This document shows positions 34,640 to 46,535 of a stretch of DNA of 64,000 nucleotides, piece after piece (position 1 is the stretch's first letter; the number at the start of each line of letters is the position of its first letter). Origin of the DNA: Climacium dendroides (lineage: Eukaryota > Streptophyta > Bryopsida > Hypnales > Climaciaceae); the NCBI GenBank assembly GCA_950106755.1, contig OX467083.1:31491029-31555028 (forward strand), in the 5' to 3' direction. The notes under the pieces were generated by a model. That model worked only from the letters and a program-made list of their open reading frames with translations, searched no databases and had not been told where the DNA came from. The position numbers and the translations under genes were made by a program.

Positions 34640-37600
34640 TTGGAGTTATTTGCAATTTCTACTTATAGGAAAAAATTGCATTTCAACAATTGTGAGGTAG
34701 ACTATGTAATGAGTTTGATAGCTCTTCATTTGAACTTAAGGATTTTAGAAGTGCATTTTTGTGTACTTACACAATTTCTAGTTGGAAGAAGTGGAAAAGT
34801 TAGTTGTTGCATTGGTCAATCATAGCTTTGAAGATCAACCTAATGTCAAAGGAGTTGTATGAATGAGGCAAGTAGCCTATTGACATAGACTATAGATGGC
34901 TGATTAGGACGGCCAAAAATTCACAAAGGAACTTGTATGGAGTCTATCCAAATGTTAGTATGTTGATTGGAGATGTCAAAGATGAGTAAAATTTTTTTGT
35001 ACAAGCTTGCTCTACTTATCATGTCATTCTTGGATAACCTTACATTACAGATATCCAAATGGAGACAAAGGTTATGGACAATGGTTTAGCATATGTAAGG
35101 GTTAAAAGTCAAGATGAAAAACAGGTAGTACAATTCTTGATTGTTTGAGCGAATCATGAGAAAAATTGTGAGAACTTAAAGACCCATTCTTTACCAAGGG
35201 TGAGTAGAAAATTTGGAGACAATTTTGATCATATGAGAGATTTTTACAACATGCCATTGTAAAGCGAGTTTGCAATGGTATAAAGGGTGGGAGATTCCTG
35301 CTGAATAGAAAGGGAGATGGAACTTTGGATTTGGTTGGATTATCTCAAGATGAGCCTATATCAAATAAAAGTATAAAAAATTTAAAGAGAGAAGAGAGGT
35401 GGTAAATTGCAAGTATTGAGACCAAATTAAAGAGAGCAAGTGAACTTGAGGATGATGAGTGTATATTAGGGTTGTTTGAAGAATCAAATTTGGGTAATAC
35501 CATGGGGAAGTTAAAATTTTTGTTGAAGTCAGACTTTGAGGGTGAAGACAAGATAATGCATGTGCATTTGAAGGAGTTTTATGATGATGTGGAAAGTTGT
35601 ATTGATAAGTATAAGGTGTGGGTTGATACAAAGTACAAGACTGTTGCAAAAAGGTTAAATCAATAGCGATACCATTACTGTCAGAATGTAAGGAGAAAGT
35701 TGAAAGAGCTACAAAACAACCAAATTTGAGGGATCCCAAGAAGATTGGGCATGGATTTACAAATATGGCATTGGATGGACTTAAGGTTGGAAGCAAAAAC
35801 TTTTTGATGGAAGTAGAAGCAAAAAGTTTCAAAAAGATGTTGATACACCATGGGAAGGCTTTTGTGTTTGAATCACATGAGATTGGATGTGTTGATCCTA
35901 GAATTGTAGCACCTATGGTTATCTTTACAGTTCCACATGTACCATGGAATTTATAGCCTATTTTAGTTCCGAGGACACATTTACCACAATTGGTAGAATT
36001 GCTCAATGAGAAGAACAAGATGGGGATATTGGAGACTTCTATAGCACCGTACTTCAATTAGTGATTCACTGTTCCTAAAAAGAATGAAAAATTGAGATTC
36101 ATTCAAGACTTATAGCTAGTGAATAAGGTAATAGTTAGGAACATGGATTCAAATCCAATTGTAGATGAGTTTGCAAAGACGTTTGCTAGAAGGGCAATCT
36201 ATTCAATGGTTGATCTTTATTTAGGGTACGATGAATTTTAGTTGGTTGTACAAAGTAGAGACTTTGACTACATTGAAGATACCATTGGTTTTATTGAGGA
36301 TGTGTATATTACCTTAGGGAGCAACAAGTTCTATTGTGCATATGATGAATGTAATAGATAAGGTGTTGAGGGACTTCATTCCAAGAAGACTATGTCGTTC
36401 TTGAATGACATACCTATAAAGGGATGTATGGAAGAGGATAAGGATGAGACAAAGGATTCAAAGGGGTGCCGGAAGTTTGTTGTAGAGCATATTGAAGATT
36501 GTGATAAGGTTTTGTCAAAATTGGAGGAGGTTTACTTGACTTTATCAAGGATGAAGTCTATATTTGGTGTAAGGGAGGATTTGGTTGTAGGACATATGTA
36601 TAGACCATATGGATAGAAGCCATCTATGGAGAAAGTGGATACTATACAAAAGATGAAAGAATGTGAGAACACAATAGAGGTACAAAGGTTTTTGGAAGCA
36701 TGCATCTCCTATTGCATTTGGATTCTATACTATACACATGTGGTAGATCCGTTATATTGCTTGTTAAGGAAGGAGTAGAAATTTCAATGGAAAGAAGAGT
36801 AGAACAACGCGATGAAGAAGTTAAAGGATCTTCTTTCTTCACCACCTACATTGAAGAAGATAGACTACAAGTGCGGAAGACCAATCATATTGATAGTTGA
36901 CCAATCATATAGGGATTGGATGGACGATTGGGTAGGATAATGAAAGTGATGAAAGATATGTAGTCAAATTTGGGACAAAGGTTTTGAATTCACATCAACG
37001 AGTATATGCCCAAGTTAAAAGAGAATTGTAGGGTGTTGTGACTGCTATGAAGAATGAGAAGGATTACTTAATTGGAGCTTAAGTGGTTGTAGAAATATGT
37101 TGTCTACTTTTGTTGGGAATGATTGCTAGTTGTTCTACACTAGGCTTAGCTATGTTCAGGTGGATTGTCTATATCAAATATATAGATCTAGAGTTCAAGT
37201 ACATTGTAGTGAAGGACAATCCAATTGTTGGTATGTTATCACGAGCAAGATATGAAGGTGAAGAGGAGATGATTGATGAAGAAGAGAATGTGGGTACAAA
37301 TTTTTATTCTATTTTATTAATGAGAAGGGAGGGCTTATGTTTGGCCATACCGTTGGAGCTGTTTTAGAAGAGTTTTATGAAGGCGAATGGTTACATATTG
37401 GGAGGTACTTGAACACATTGCAATACTAAGAGGAGTAGAGTGATGAACATTTCAAGGGTATTCAAAGGAAGGCTTTTGATTACTTTCCTCAAGCTAGGTT
37501 TATATAGAAGCATTCAAAATAAAGGGGCAGTGGGATGCCTTAATGAGTGGTCTATAGATTGGAGGGACAACAAATGATTATCATTGAATTTTATGAGAGC

Positions 37601-38039
37601 TGGTGGGCTAAACATTGTGATGTTTGGACGACTTTTACTAAGATAAAATAGAAGTATTGGTGAAAAGGTATGTATAAAGACGTGGTGGACTTTATAGGAT
37701 TTTATAAGACCTACCAAATATATTCAAACATATGCTATAGGGACATATTACATCCAAATTTTTCATTAACTATTCATTACAAATGGGTGGTTGATTTAGT
37801 TGCAATGCTTATGGGACTTGGACAAAAAAAGTACATGGTGCTTGCTTATAAGGAATTGTCAAACTAGGTGGAAGGACAAGCTCTACAAATAAAAGAGACT
37901 AAAGTAGTGTGTTGGTTTTTGTTGAAAGAAGTAATATGCCATTGTCGTATTGAGAGTGGTTTGCCTTGGGAAATCACGGGGATTGTGGCTGCAACTAGAT
38001 ATGACGTAGAAATGATGGATGTTGTAAGATAAGGATGGT

Positions 38040-38258
38040 AAGTGAATTCGTTTCTTGCAAATGTAGTTCACTGACGAGGATGATGAAGGTGAGTGAACTC
38101 TTTACCCGCAAATTCATCAACCAAGTATAGAATGAGGTTTTAGGACAAGGAAGGTAAGTGACCTCGTCACTTGCAAATCCAGTCCACTAACGAGGATGAT
38201 GAAGGTGAGTGAACTCTTCACCTGCAAATTCACCAACCAAGTACAGAATGATGTTGTA
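38040..38258 (+). repeat. 116-bp tandem duplication
   Basis: Two copies with the segment ACGAGGATGATGAAGGTGAG start 116 bases apart (38074 and 38190). Each is followed by TGAACTCTT.ACC.GCAAATT and preceded by GGTAAGTGA..TCGT. They are about 90% identical. They lie near the left edge of the insertion in the gypsy integrase. Confidence 0.85.
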
Positions 38259-38287
38259 GAATAACAAATTTTATTGTTGTTCGTCAA

Positions 38288-38360
38288 TCTTTGAAGTTTG
38301 TCTTCAATCTTCAGTCAAATCTTCTAGTCTTCAGTCTTTTGTCTTCAATCTTCAAATTCT
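38288..38360 (+). repeat. CTTCAAT-type low-complexity sequence (first block)
   Basis: A degenerate repetition of TCTTCAATCTTCAGTC occupies this stretch. A similar block recurs at about 38733-38830 (CTTCAATCTTCAATCTTCAA). The words read as simple-sequence expansion and code for nothing. Confidence 0.7.
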
Positions 38361-38854
38361 TCCCCGTTGGCCTATCCTATGGTGATTCTATAAAGGTAAA
38401 GGTAAGGGTAGGTGATAAGAACCCACGGCCTTGGACGGGTAAAACAGGACGGCCAAACCATAAGTTGACCGTCCGAAGGATTAGCTCCTAAATTTCAAAT
38501 CCACGGAAACCAGGAAGCGCCTTTCACCAATGGGAACAACAAATAAAATCGACCATGTGGGTAATCAATCTCACTTCGTTGCTACAAACAAAAAACGGGG
38601 CTAATATTGGATACCCACAACTAGTTTACAATGCAAAATTGAAAAACAACAAGCCTCCAAATCCGGCTAAGAATAACAATAGAAAGACAACGAGTCTTCA
38701 AATCTGGCTAGGAATAACAAGCCACAAGCCACAACACACGAGTCTTCAATCTTCAATCTTCAATCTTCATGTCTTCAAACCTCAATTCCAACTTCAAATC
38801 ATCACTTCAAGTCTCCACCTCAACTCCAACTTCAAAGCTAAACTTTGAATGAAC

Positions 38855-39640
38855 ACCACCGTTGCTTCACAACTTTAAATGGAATGAGTAATAGCTCTCT
38901 AAAAAGCCAATACAATTCCCTCCACTTTTTTCAAATTTAAACTCATTCCAATACTTTGAACAATATCTATGGCCGTTCAAAGTTTTGGCCTTTAAAAGTG
39001 AGGGCAACAGACCCTTCTTCACTCCCACACTCACAACTTACTCATAAATGCTTCAATAACATCAAATGATAGCTTCCTAGAAAGCTAACAAAATTTCTTA
39101 CATCCTCTCCAAAATTCCTTACATCCTCTCCAAAATTCAAATCAAACTAACACTCTTGCCATTTTTCATGGCCACTCAAAGTTTCGACCTCAAGAAAAAA
39201 AATGCGACAAACCCTCCTTCACTTCTACACTCATATCTCACTCATACAAGCTCCAAATAGAATGAGTGATATCTTCCTAGAAAGCTAACTCAATTTCCTA
39301 TATTTCCTCCAAATTTCATTGCAAACCAATAACTTGTCCGTCTTTTATGGTTGGTCAAAGTCTCTGCCTCTTAATTTCAAAGGCAACAAACCTCCCTCCA
39401 CTCAAACTAGCACAACTTTTGATTCATAACTTCAAATCAAGCAAGTGAGATCAATTTAGAAAGAAGACATCATGATACACAATTCCATTATATTTCATTT
39501 CAAAATTCTCAAAACTCACAACACCATGCCTCCAAACATTCGGGTCCTTCCCTAAACTCACAATGAGAGAAAAGATGAACCTACCTTTCTCTCTACCTTA
39601 TCTTCACTCCAACCACACAAACAAGTGGGGTCAGCCCCTA
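38855..39640 (+). repeat. Diverged ~180-bp tandem repeat, four or more units
   Basis: Anchor words recur at 38893 (AGCTCTCTAAAAAGCC), 39071 (AGCTTCCTAGAAAGCT), 39271 (ATCTTCCTAGAAAGCT) and 39451 (TCAATTTAGAAAGAAG). Spacings are 178, 200 and 180 bases. The 200-base unit contains an exact 21-base internal duplication (CTTACATCCTCTCCAAAATT, near 39099 and 39120), which accounts for the difference. A further degenerate unit is suggested near 39631. Units share CACTCATA/CTCACTCATA, AATGAGTGATA and GGC(A)ACAAACCCTCC(T/C)TCAC motifs. Unit length and AT content resemble plant satellite monomers. Confidence 0.75.
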
Positions 39641-39986
39641 ACTCACTCCCAAAACTCCTCTAACAATAATTGAGCATTTATTTGGCCCCACAACTATCTC
39701 CTTATCTTTATCTTTGAAGGAAATTCACTTCAAGTTCACCTAGAAGGCAAACCATTTGAATATCTCCCTCCAACTACTTCTGAAATACAAAATTATTATA
39801 GAAGATCACTCAAAATATGGAATGAAGAACTAAAACTCAACATACATCTATTAGAGGTAAAAAACTAGAGGTTCAATCAAAATATCATTCCATCTGCAGG
39901 AATTTGAGGATGCATTTGATAGTAGCAGCAATGTAATCAATACGATTCGCTTTAGTTAAAGGGTTGACTGACCCCTCTAACCATCG

Positions 39987-40140
39987 TTAGTGACCACGAC
40001 TCCCTTCAATAGGCCTCACCATGCAATAATATTGCTCGTCGTTTAAACCTTTAAAACATCCTTCAAATGTAACTTCACGACTGCCAGGTTCAACATATCC
40101 AACCTGCAATAGAATTACCAATGCTTGAGCGTCATGTTGA
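39987..40140 (-). pseudogene. Possible captured gene fragment
   Basis: On the minus strand, TTCTATTGCAG (40104-40114) looks like an acceptor. It is followed by an open exon-like frame (VEPGSREVTFEGCFKGLNDE) that runs to a stop at 39987-39989. Composition contrasts with the surrounding repeats. I do not recognise the family. It sits inside the 2.6-kb insertion, so it may be host sequence carried by a transposon. Confidence 0.3.
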
Positions 40141-41280
40141 AGATTGCCGTGCCATCGTTTTTCCACGCGAGGTTGTTTTGGTGGTCGTGATGGTCCAACT
40201 TTGTCTTCTGGCCCCCTATGTAGCAATAAAAGATCTAGTGGCTGTTGTGGCTGGTCCGACAGTTGCAATAAAAGAAATTCAAACTCTCACTCCGGTTGAG
40301 ATTCTTCATCTTGGGACTTAGAAAAAATCCTCCAATTCGACATAGTATAATCTAAATGAAAAACAAAGAAAAATCAAATCAAATCAAATGTGATGAAACT
40401 CTCAAGTGAATCCTTCTCTTTATAGTTGCTTGTAACAGCAAAGATAAGGCGTCACCTTGAAGCCATCTCAAATGATGTCATCTTCTTTATTACGTTATAA
40501 ATATCAAAATCTATCTAAAATATATAGATGTACATATTTTTACATAGTGCTTGCATTTGCAGCACGACACCCTTATGGTTGTGTGTAGAAGGTTATTGTT
40601 GACATGGGGGAGTTGGATGCTAAAGCAACACGGGAGTTTTTTGGCAACTTGGGGATTAAATTTGCGTTGATGATAGCTTATAATCTGGAGGACAATGGCA
40701 AGAGTAAGCATGAACATGCATCAATTATTAAGGCATTAGTAAAATTTTGTCATGATAAGGTGAATGATTGGCCAAGGTTATTTATGGCCAAAAATAGGTG
40801 ATGCTAATTGAGGAAATTGTACCTACATGGGGTGTATTACCATAGGAAGATGGACTTGACAAAGAGGAGCTATTAGCATTACAGATTTGACAACTTGAAA
40901 GATGACCAAAGGATATTGAGATTGCTATCAAGAAGTTGAAAGAAGCAAGGGAGAAGAACAAAAATAGGTTTGATCACAAGCATCAATTGCACTCTCAACC
41001 AATTCAAAATAGAGATTGGATGTTGGTATATGATAGTAGCTTGGATAATCAACATAGAATAGTGAAGAAGTTTACCAAGCAGTAGTTTGTTCCATATGTT
41101 GTGAAGTAGGTCAATGTCAATGCTACATATTTGTTGAGAAAATTGGATGATATAGAGTTGAAGATTCCAATTGTCAGCAAGTGTGTTAAGTTGTTTTGAC
41201 ATCGTAGAGGAGACCAACTATTTGAGGATGTCAATGTGAGCAAATCACTAGTAAGCTGATGTGAGCAATTCACTAGTAAG

Positions 41281-42870
41281 CTTGTATCTTTGGGGGCAAA
41301 TGGTGTAAGAATCTTTTAAGGACCAAAAAATAGGGTTTCCATCCAAATTCATGAAAAATGGGCTCTATTTTGTCTGGGAGCCATTTGTACAAGTCACCAT
41401 ATCAACCTTGCGGTTCAACTTTGGATGCACAAATGTATTTCTCCATTGCCAGTACAAGCTCATGGAGAATAAAAAATTCATGACAGAAGAGGATTTTTTG
41501 GGCATGCAATCAAACATATAGTGACAATTTTCTAGTACATGGATTCAACCTTGAATTTTTCTATGTTGCATTCTTTTTTTATTTTCAATTTTTTTCCTAC
41601 TCCAAATTTTTCCTTTGACATTGTAGTCATTTATTGTAATGACTATGTATTGATCTTGCAACTTACTAGAATTTTTTTTGTTAAGTATCAAGGTCAACTT
41701 GTTTACCTTTTTATGTGTCATAGTTACTGATTTGGGTACCAATTTGGTTTTGCTGTACCAATCTGGCTTATAGTATTGACCTTATTTAGTATTGATTTGG
41801 GTACCAATGCGGTTTGTGGTAGCGATCTTGTTCAATCATTTAATCATTTTTTATTATTGAATTCATTTGGTTAAAACCACTTGTATTAACTAATTGTAAT
41901 GCTTCTAATTTAGCAAAGACTGTCTAGTACCTTTTGGATGAGTTTGATAGGTGCTTCCCATAGTAAAAGTTACTTGACGCATTTGGAATCATTTACTTGT
42001 AATATTGGAAGCAATTTGGGACAAAATAAAGCTTTGGACAACATTTAGTGCAAGGCAATAAACATCTTTAGCTTTGGAAAATCCTACAACATGTTTTTTT
42101 GCACTCTAACTTGTGTTCTTAATGTTGTTTGTTTGTAATGTGTGTGCAGATCATTGATACTATAGTAAGGCAGACTTGCTCTTGTAGCAAGGAGGGCCCC
42201 AACCCCTTGTCAATGTTTTGAATCTATCTTTTCAGATTTGGAGTCTCTTGTGTGCCGATTTGGCTTATTCTAGCTTTTGTGTGTTCTTATCAAATATAGA
42301 TTCGGGTTTTTTTACTTGAATGTGTGAAATGTTATTGCACAATTGGTTACTGTTTGCTTTTGTTGGATTGTTCTTTTGTTTTGCCCATTTCCTCTATGAA
42401 ATAAAGAACGTTAGTACACTTGGAAGCTCAATAGTTTTGTTTGCACGTCATGAAATTAAGGAAACACTATTTCACAGGCAATCTAGCATGTTACCAAATC
42501 ACCAAATTCTTACCAAAAAAATAACTTAGCGGTGCCATTCAAATTCTTCAGTGATGATTTTCACTGATCCCTGTGAGAGAGCATCACAAACTGAAGACAT
42601 CTCAGAATTTCAATCTCCTGGCGTCTTGCAATTCCTCTGGAGCTTCCTTGCTGCTCCAGGAGTCTCGTTCAGATGGGATCCCTGCCACAAACACACACCA
42701 ATTCAACAAGGCACAATGGCCTAAGTCTTAGATGATGGCCCCGATTGTGTAGAAGATGATTTGACTGACATAGAATTCGAGAGTTTTTTCATGGAGTGTC
42801 TGTCTTGTTATCACTGGGAATCGGAGTTTCGGGGTGATTGTTGATGGATGTGTAGTCCCTCCCTTTCGCC
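41281..42870. other. Spacer between gypsy remnant and next gene
   Basis: No gene is supported. The left part is AT-rich and may include the element's 3' LTR. From about 42540 the composition becomes gene-like, and the 5' UTR and promoter of the gene starting at 42871 should lie there. No promoter motif can be fixed. Confidence 0.45.
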
Positions 42871-45800
42871 ATGGGTTTTGGGTTTTGGCACAACTCTGCC
42901 ACTCCGGCTCTGCAATCGCAGCTGCCGAGCGGGAGAGAGAATTTGCCCCGGCTTTCGCAGAATCTCAGAGCCGACAGAGTGCATTTCCTGGATGAGCCCT
43001 CGTCTGGTGAAGCCAAATCTGCGAGGTCGCAAGCAGACTTGGGGTTTAGGCAGCTGTGTCGGGGTAGTTTTACCATCAGGCCGCTGCTGTCGAAGAGTAT
43101 CGTGAAGAGTTCAGGGAAATTAGGGCATAATGGACGACGCATTTTGGCATGTGCGGCAGGGGGTTCTGGAGAATCAGGGGAGAGATTCTTCGGGTATTCG
43201 TCGGGTTCGTCAAGTGGTGCCCTGTTTTGGCAGCCGCTTTGGGGCAATGTCGGCAAAACTCAGAGACTGGAGTTCGGTGGAAATGATATTGGCGGGGGTT
43301 ATGGAAATGGAGGACAGGGTGGCGGTGGAAGCAGCGGCGGTGATGGAAGTGGGAGCGGAAAATTTAGTCATGAAACGCATATAAGCAGTGTGGGAGATAG
43401 AGATGAGGAGCATGCCTGCAGAGAACCGCCTGCAATGAGGTCTCGAGTTTTATTTCTGGCGTCTTTGAGTTCTGCAACAGGGGATTCAGTGGAGGGGGAG
43501 GCGCCCTTTTCTCTATTTGGAAGATGGACGAGAGCTGGAGCTGCGAACGAGACAGCTGCAAACGCGACCTCCAAAACCTCTGGTGAGGGTAGGGCTGATG
43601 GGAGTTAAACGCTAATTGACCTAAAATCACAAATTGAGCTTCAGGTTTCTTGTCGGAGTTTTGAATAGGTCAAATGGAGACTTGCTTTATCCAATTTCTT
43701 TAGTTATTTGAGCAATTTATCCAGTGTTCTGCGTTGATTGTGGTGATATAGTATTTGATCCCATCCGATCACAATATGATCTATTGAATTGGTCATTTTA
43801 GTACCACGATTATTTGGTCCTTCAGGGGTGAATTATCCTCGTAGTAATGGCAGAAATTTCACGTCTTAGGAAATCAAACATTCGGGATATGAATTCTCTT
43901 TCCTTTGCACTGATGTAGCTGATCCGCTTGATGGAGTTCGGGTTTGCCTCTTGATTGCTGGTACTCGTTGAATTGAATTGAACTTTTGATTATTTACAGT
44001 TCATATCAACAGGTTCTCAAGGTGGCTTCAGTGGGCAATTTAGTGGAATGGAAAACAAGCGGGGTGCGTCGGTGGAAGTGTCCGCGGCACACGCGGTGCA
44101 GAAAGATGGGGATGAGGCAACTGCTAAGCGTTCTGAGGTTCGTAATCTTTACAATATCTCATTGCGAGCATGACCCACTATTGAGCTTCATGTTTCTTTG
44201 AGTAGGTCATTTAGATACATTCTTTTGTCCAATTTTTGTGTGACCAACAATGCAATGTTCTTCAGAGATTCTGGCGATATAAAATTCGACTCCATTTGGA
44301 GTAATATTTTCACTATATGATTAATCGAATTGGTCGTTCTGAAAACCGTGAATCTTTGGTACTTTAGGGATTGGAGCTTAAATTTCACCTCGAATATGCT
44401 GTCTTTAGTCTTGCTATAAAGTTGAGGGGCAATATTTTGGTGCATATGAAGGTGCTGTTATAGACTTTCGTTGTTAAGTATGTCACATACATGTCTGAAA
44501 TTAACGATCAAAGTAGGGTTGTCCCTATTTAAAGCGTATTTGCCATGCCCGTCAATCTTCATTTGCAACGGTTACTAGCATTAAGAAGCATGTTCTATCT
44601 GACGATAGATCCGCTCCTCTACATTTGTGCGCTGTTTCATTTTGCTGACGAGTTCTCTTTCACGCAGACAGCCGCTTTGAGAAGACTCCAGCGTGAGACT
44701 TTCGAAGAGTTAATGAGGGTCAGAGAGCGACTGGACAAGCTTGAGTTTCACACAGGCTTGCGCAAATCAAAGGCCCAATCTCCATTAGGTGAAGGTGCTG
44801 CAAAGACGCGGCTAACGGGAGAAGTCTGTGCTGGTGGTGCGTTCCTTTTGTTGGACGATGAGAGTAGCCGCTATTCACGGGCTGCACTTGCAGAAGACCT
44901 TCACACCGGCATGGATGCTCGCTTCACTTTTGAGACTTTTTACAGAGAAAGGGATGTGATGATCACAGAATGTTCAGCTAGACACCCTGGTAGTGATGGC
45001 AGCGTGCTTGGAGGACCCATTTCAGTTACCAAGCTGGTTTACAATGCTCGAGTCACTGATGATTTTAATGTTGTGGTCGCACCTCTAGGAGCTCGTGGCA
45101 GTGACATAACAGAGACTGTGAATCCATTACAGGTCAGTATTGTGATGACATACATATGCACCCTGATAAAGATAATTGATAGGTGTTAAAGAATCAGGTT
45201 GAAATATTTCTGATATTGATTGTGTCTCCCCAGGGTCAAGCGTTGACACAATTTGCAAGTGTAGGACCTGCCATGTACCGGCATTGTGTGGGTTCTGCTC
45301 TAGGAGCTACCTTGAAGGGAAAGATGGGACTTATATCGTTGTCTCAATACCTTTCAGGCTGGGGAACTGGATCATCCTTAGCCGGTGCGCCTCTTGGTCT
45401 CAGCACCCTTGCTCATGTTCTTTTTCAACCATCGGAGAACTCTGTATTCTCCCTCTCAGCAGTCAATCGCTTCTGGACCAATCCTTCTGTCCGAGGTCTA
45501 CGCTGGAGTGAAATGGGACCTCTGGTTCTCTCCAAGACTCGTCATACTCATAACTCAGGTTCTATTAGTCCAAAGATGAGTAGCAGTCGCCGTGGTTTAC
45601 GAACACCCATGGACAACGCATCGCCGGGTGATTTTCGAACAGCATCGTTTGGCACTCCGTCTAATAGTGCTTCATCGGGCACGCCTTATGGTGAGGCTGA
45701 GCAAATAATTAATGTTCCAGAACCTCATGGGAGCGCAACGCAGTCATTTGCACTGGCTGGAGAAATAGATGTCGGTGCAAATGTGAGCCTTGCAGGCTGG

Positions 45801-46535
45801 GCTCAGGTTAGCGCTGTTGCTTATTCATGCTCTTACTTCCTTCTATCATATTTTATGTATTTATTTCCAGTATCGAGAGGGGCTTCGTATCAGATTCTGT
45901 TTTACAATTGATCTATATATCCACCGTGTGACCTGTTTTAGGCCAACAGAGGGAATTGGTTCGATGAGTCTGAGGAGAAAGAAATTGAATGGGGTGTGAG
46001 CCTCACAAAGGCAGTCGGGAGAACAGTTGATTGGGGTCTCTGTGTGGGGAGATCGAAGGTGGATCTATGGAGTGCTGCCAGAAACGAAGACAATACCGCC
46101 CTTGGTACTGAAGATGGTTCAGGTACAATCTTCCAACTCTTAGGATATGAGGCTCTCCTTTGAATGCCCCTGATGGATACAACGTTTCCTTTATGTAACT
46201 GCCCACATGCATTGATAGCACTGGGTAAACTCACGGAATCACCACTTCCAGAAGCAATCGGACAATGAAATTTATGGCCAAGAAAATTAGATTTGCTGTT
46301 TTATTGATATTTGCGGTTCTTTTGAATTCTAGCTTCATTGTATTTCGCTGGATGCATGACAAATGTCTCACATGATAGGCGTGATTTTGCATCAGGTAAC
46401 CTGCAATTGCATATGGAGGCCTTTATGAAACTCAGCGTGGGGCGTGGTTTTACGCTTCAACCTGGTTTAGTGTACCTCCGAAATAAGCAGTCACAAACCC
46501 CTGCCCTCGTACTACGATCTTCGTGGGCTCTGTGA
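42871..46535 (+). CDS. Probably chloroplast-targeted protein with beta-rich C-terminal half, 752 aa, six exons
   Basis: Exons 42871-43582, 44013-44137, 44668-45132, 45234-45806, 45942-46122 and 46333-46535 join in phase. Residues 1-95 are rich in Ser, Arg, Ala and Leu and end in RRILACAAGG (89-98), which looks like a stromal processing site, so a transit peptide is likely. Next come a Gly/Ser-rich stretch (~97-170), a short amphipathic helix (RRLQRETFEELMRVRERLDK, ~284-303) and then ~440 residues of alternating short hydrophobic strands and Gly turns (LLDDESSRYSRAAL, KLVYNARVTDDFNVVVAPLG, VSLAGWAQ), ending with QPGLVYL and ALVLRSSWAL. The strand pattern suggests an outer-envelope beta-barrel or a porin-like fold. 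That is inference. I do not recognise a named family, although such proteins are conserved in plants. There are no stops, and it appears to be a functional gene. Confidence 0.8.

Larger units (their letters stand above)
37951..40570. mobile_element. ~2.6-kb insertion inside the gypsy integrase
   Basis: Integrase homology stops after EVICHC near 37947 and resumes at 40571 (YGCV, then GELDA) with no family residues missing between, so the sequence between them is a later insertion. Its edges show a possible decayed short duplication (CGTAT on the left, CTTAT on the right). The left edge begins TGAGAGTGG. The content is non-coding: a 116-bp tandem repeat, CTTCAAT-rich low-complexity sequence, a ~180-bp tandem array and a gene-like fragment. 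No matching LTRs or terminal inverted repeats were found, so its class is unknown. Confidence 0.65.
34640..41280 (+). mobile_element. Decayed Ty3/gypsy retrotransposon, split by an insertion
   Basis: Forward-strand pol remnants occur in order. Protease-flanking sequence lies at ~34890-35150. Reverse transcriptase lies at ~35720-36620, with landmarks RAIYSMVDLYLGYDEF and FLNDIPIKGC. RNase H lies at ~36620-37310, and the start of integrase at ~37640-37950. Integrase continues at ~40571-41200 (GELDAKATREFF, DWPRLF, QLERWPKDIEIAIKKLKEAR). Stops and indels occur throughout, so no protein can be made. Many stops fall where Gln or Trp is expected. Order protease-RT-RNaseH-integrase identifies Ty3/gypsy (Metaviridae-type pol order). 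LTRs could not be identified. It does not belong to a lineage whose name I can give with certainty. Similar RT wording is found in elements of mosses and of fungi. Confidence 0.85.

Noticed and set aside
35356..36057. 233-residue minus-strand frame
   Set aside because: It is the antisense of the gypsy reverse-transcriptase region, and its reading carries no family signal.
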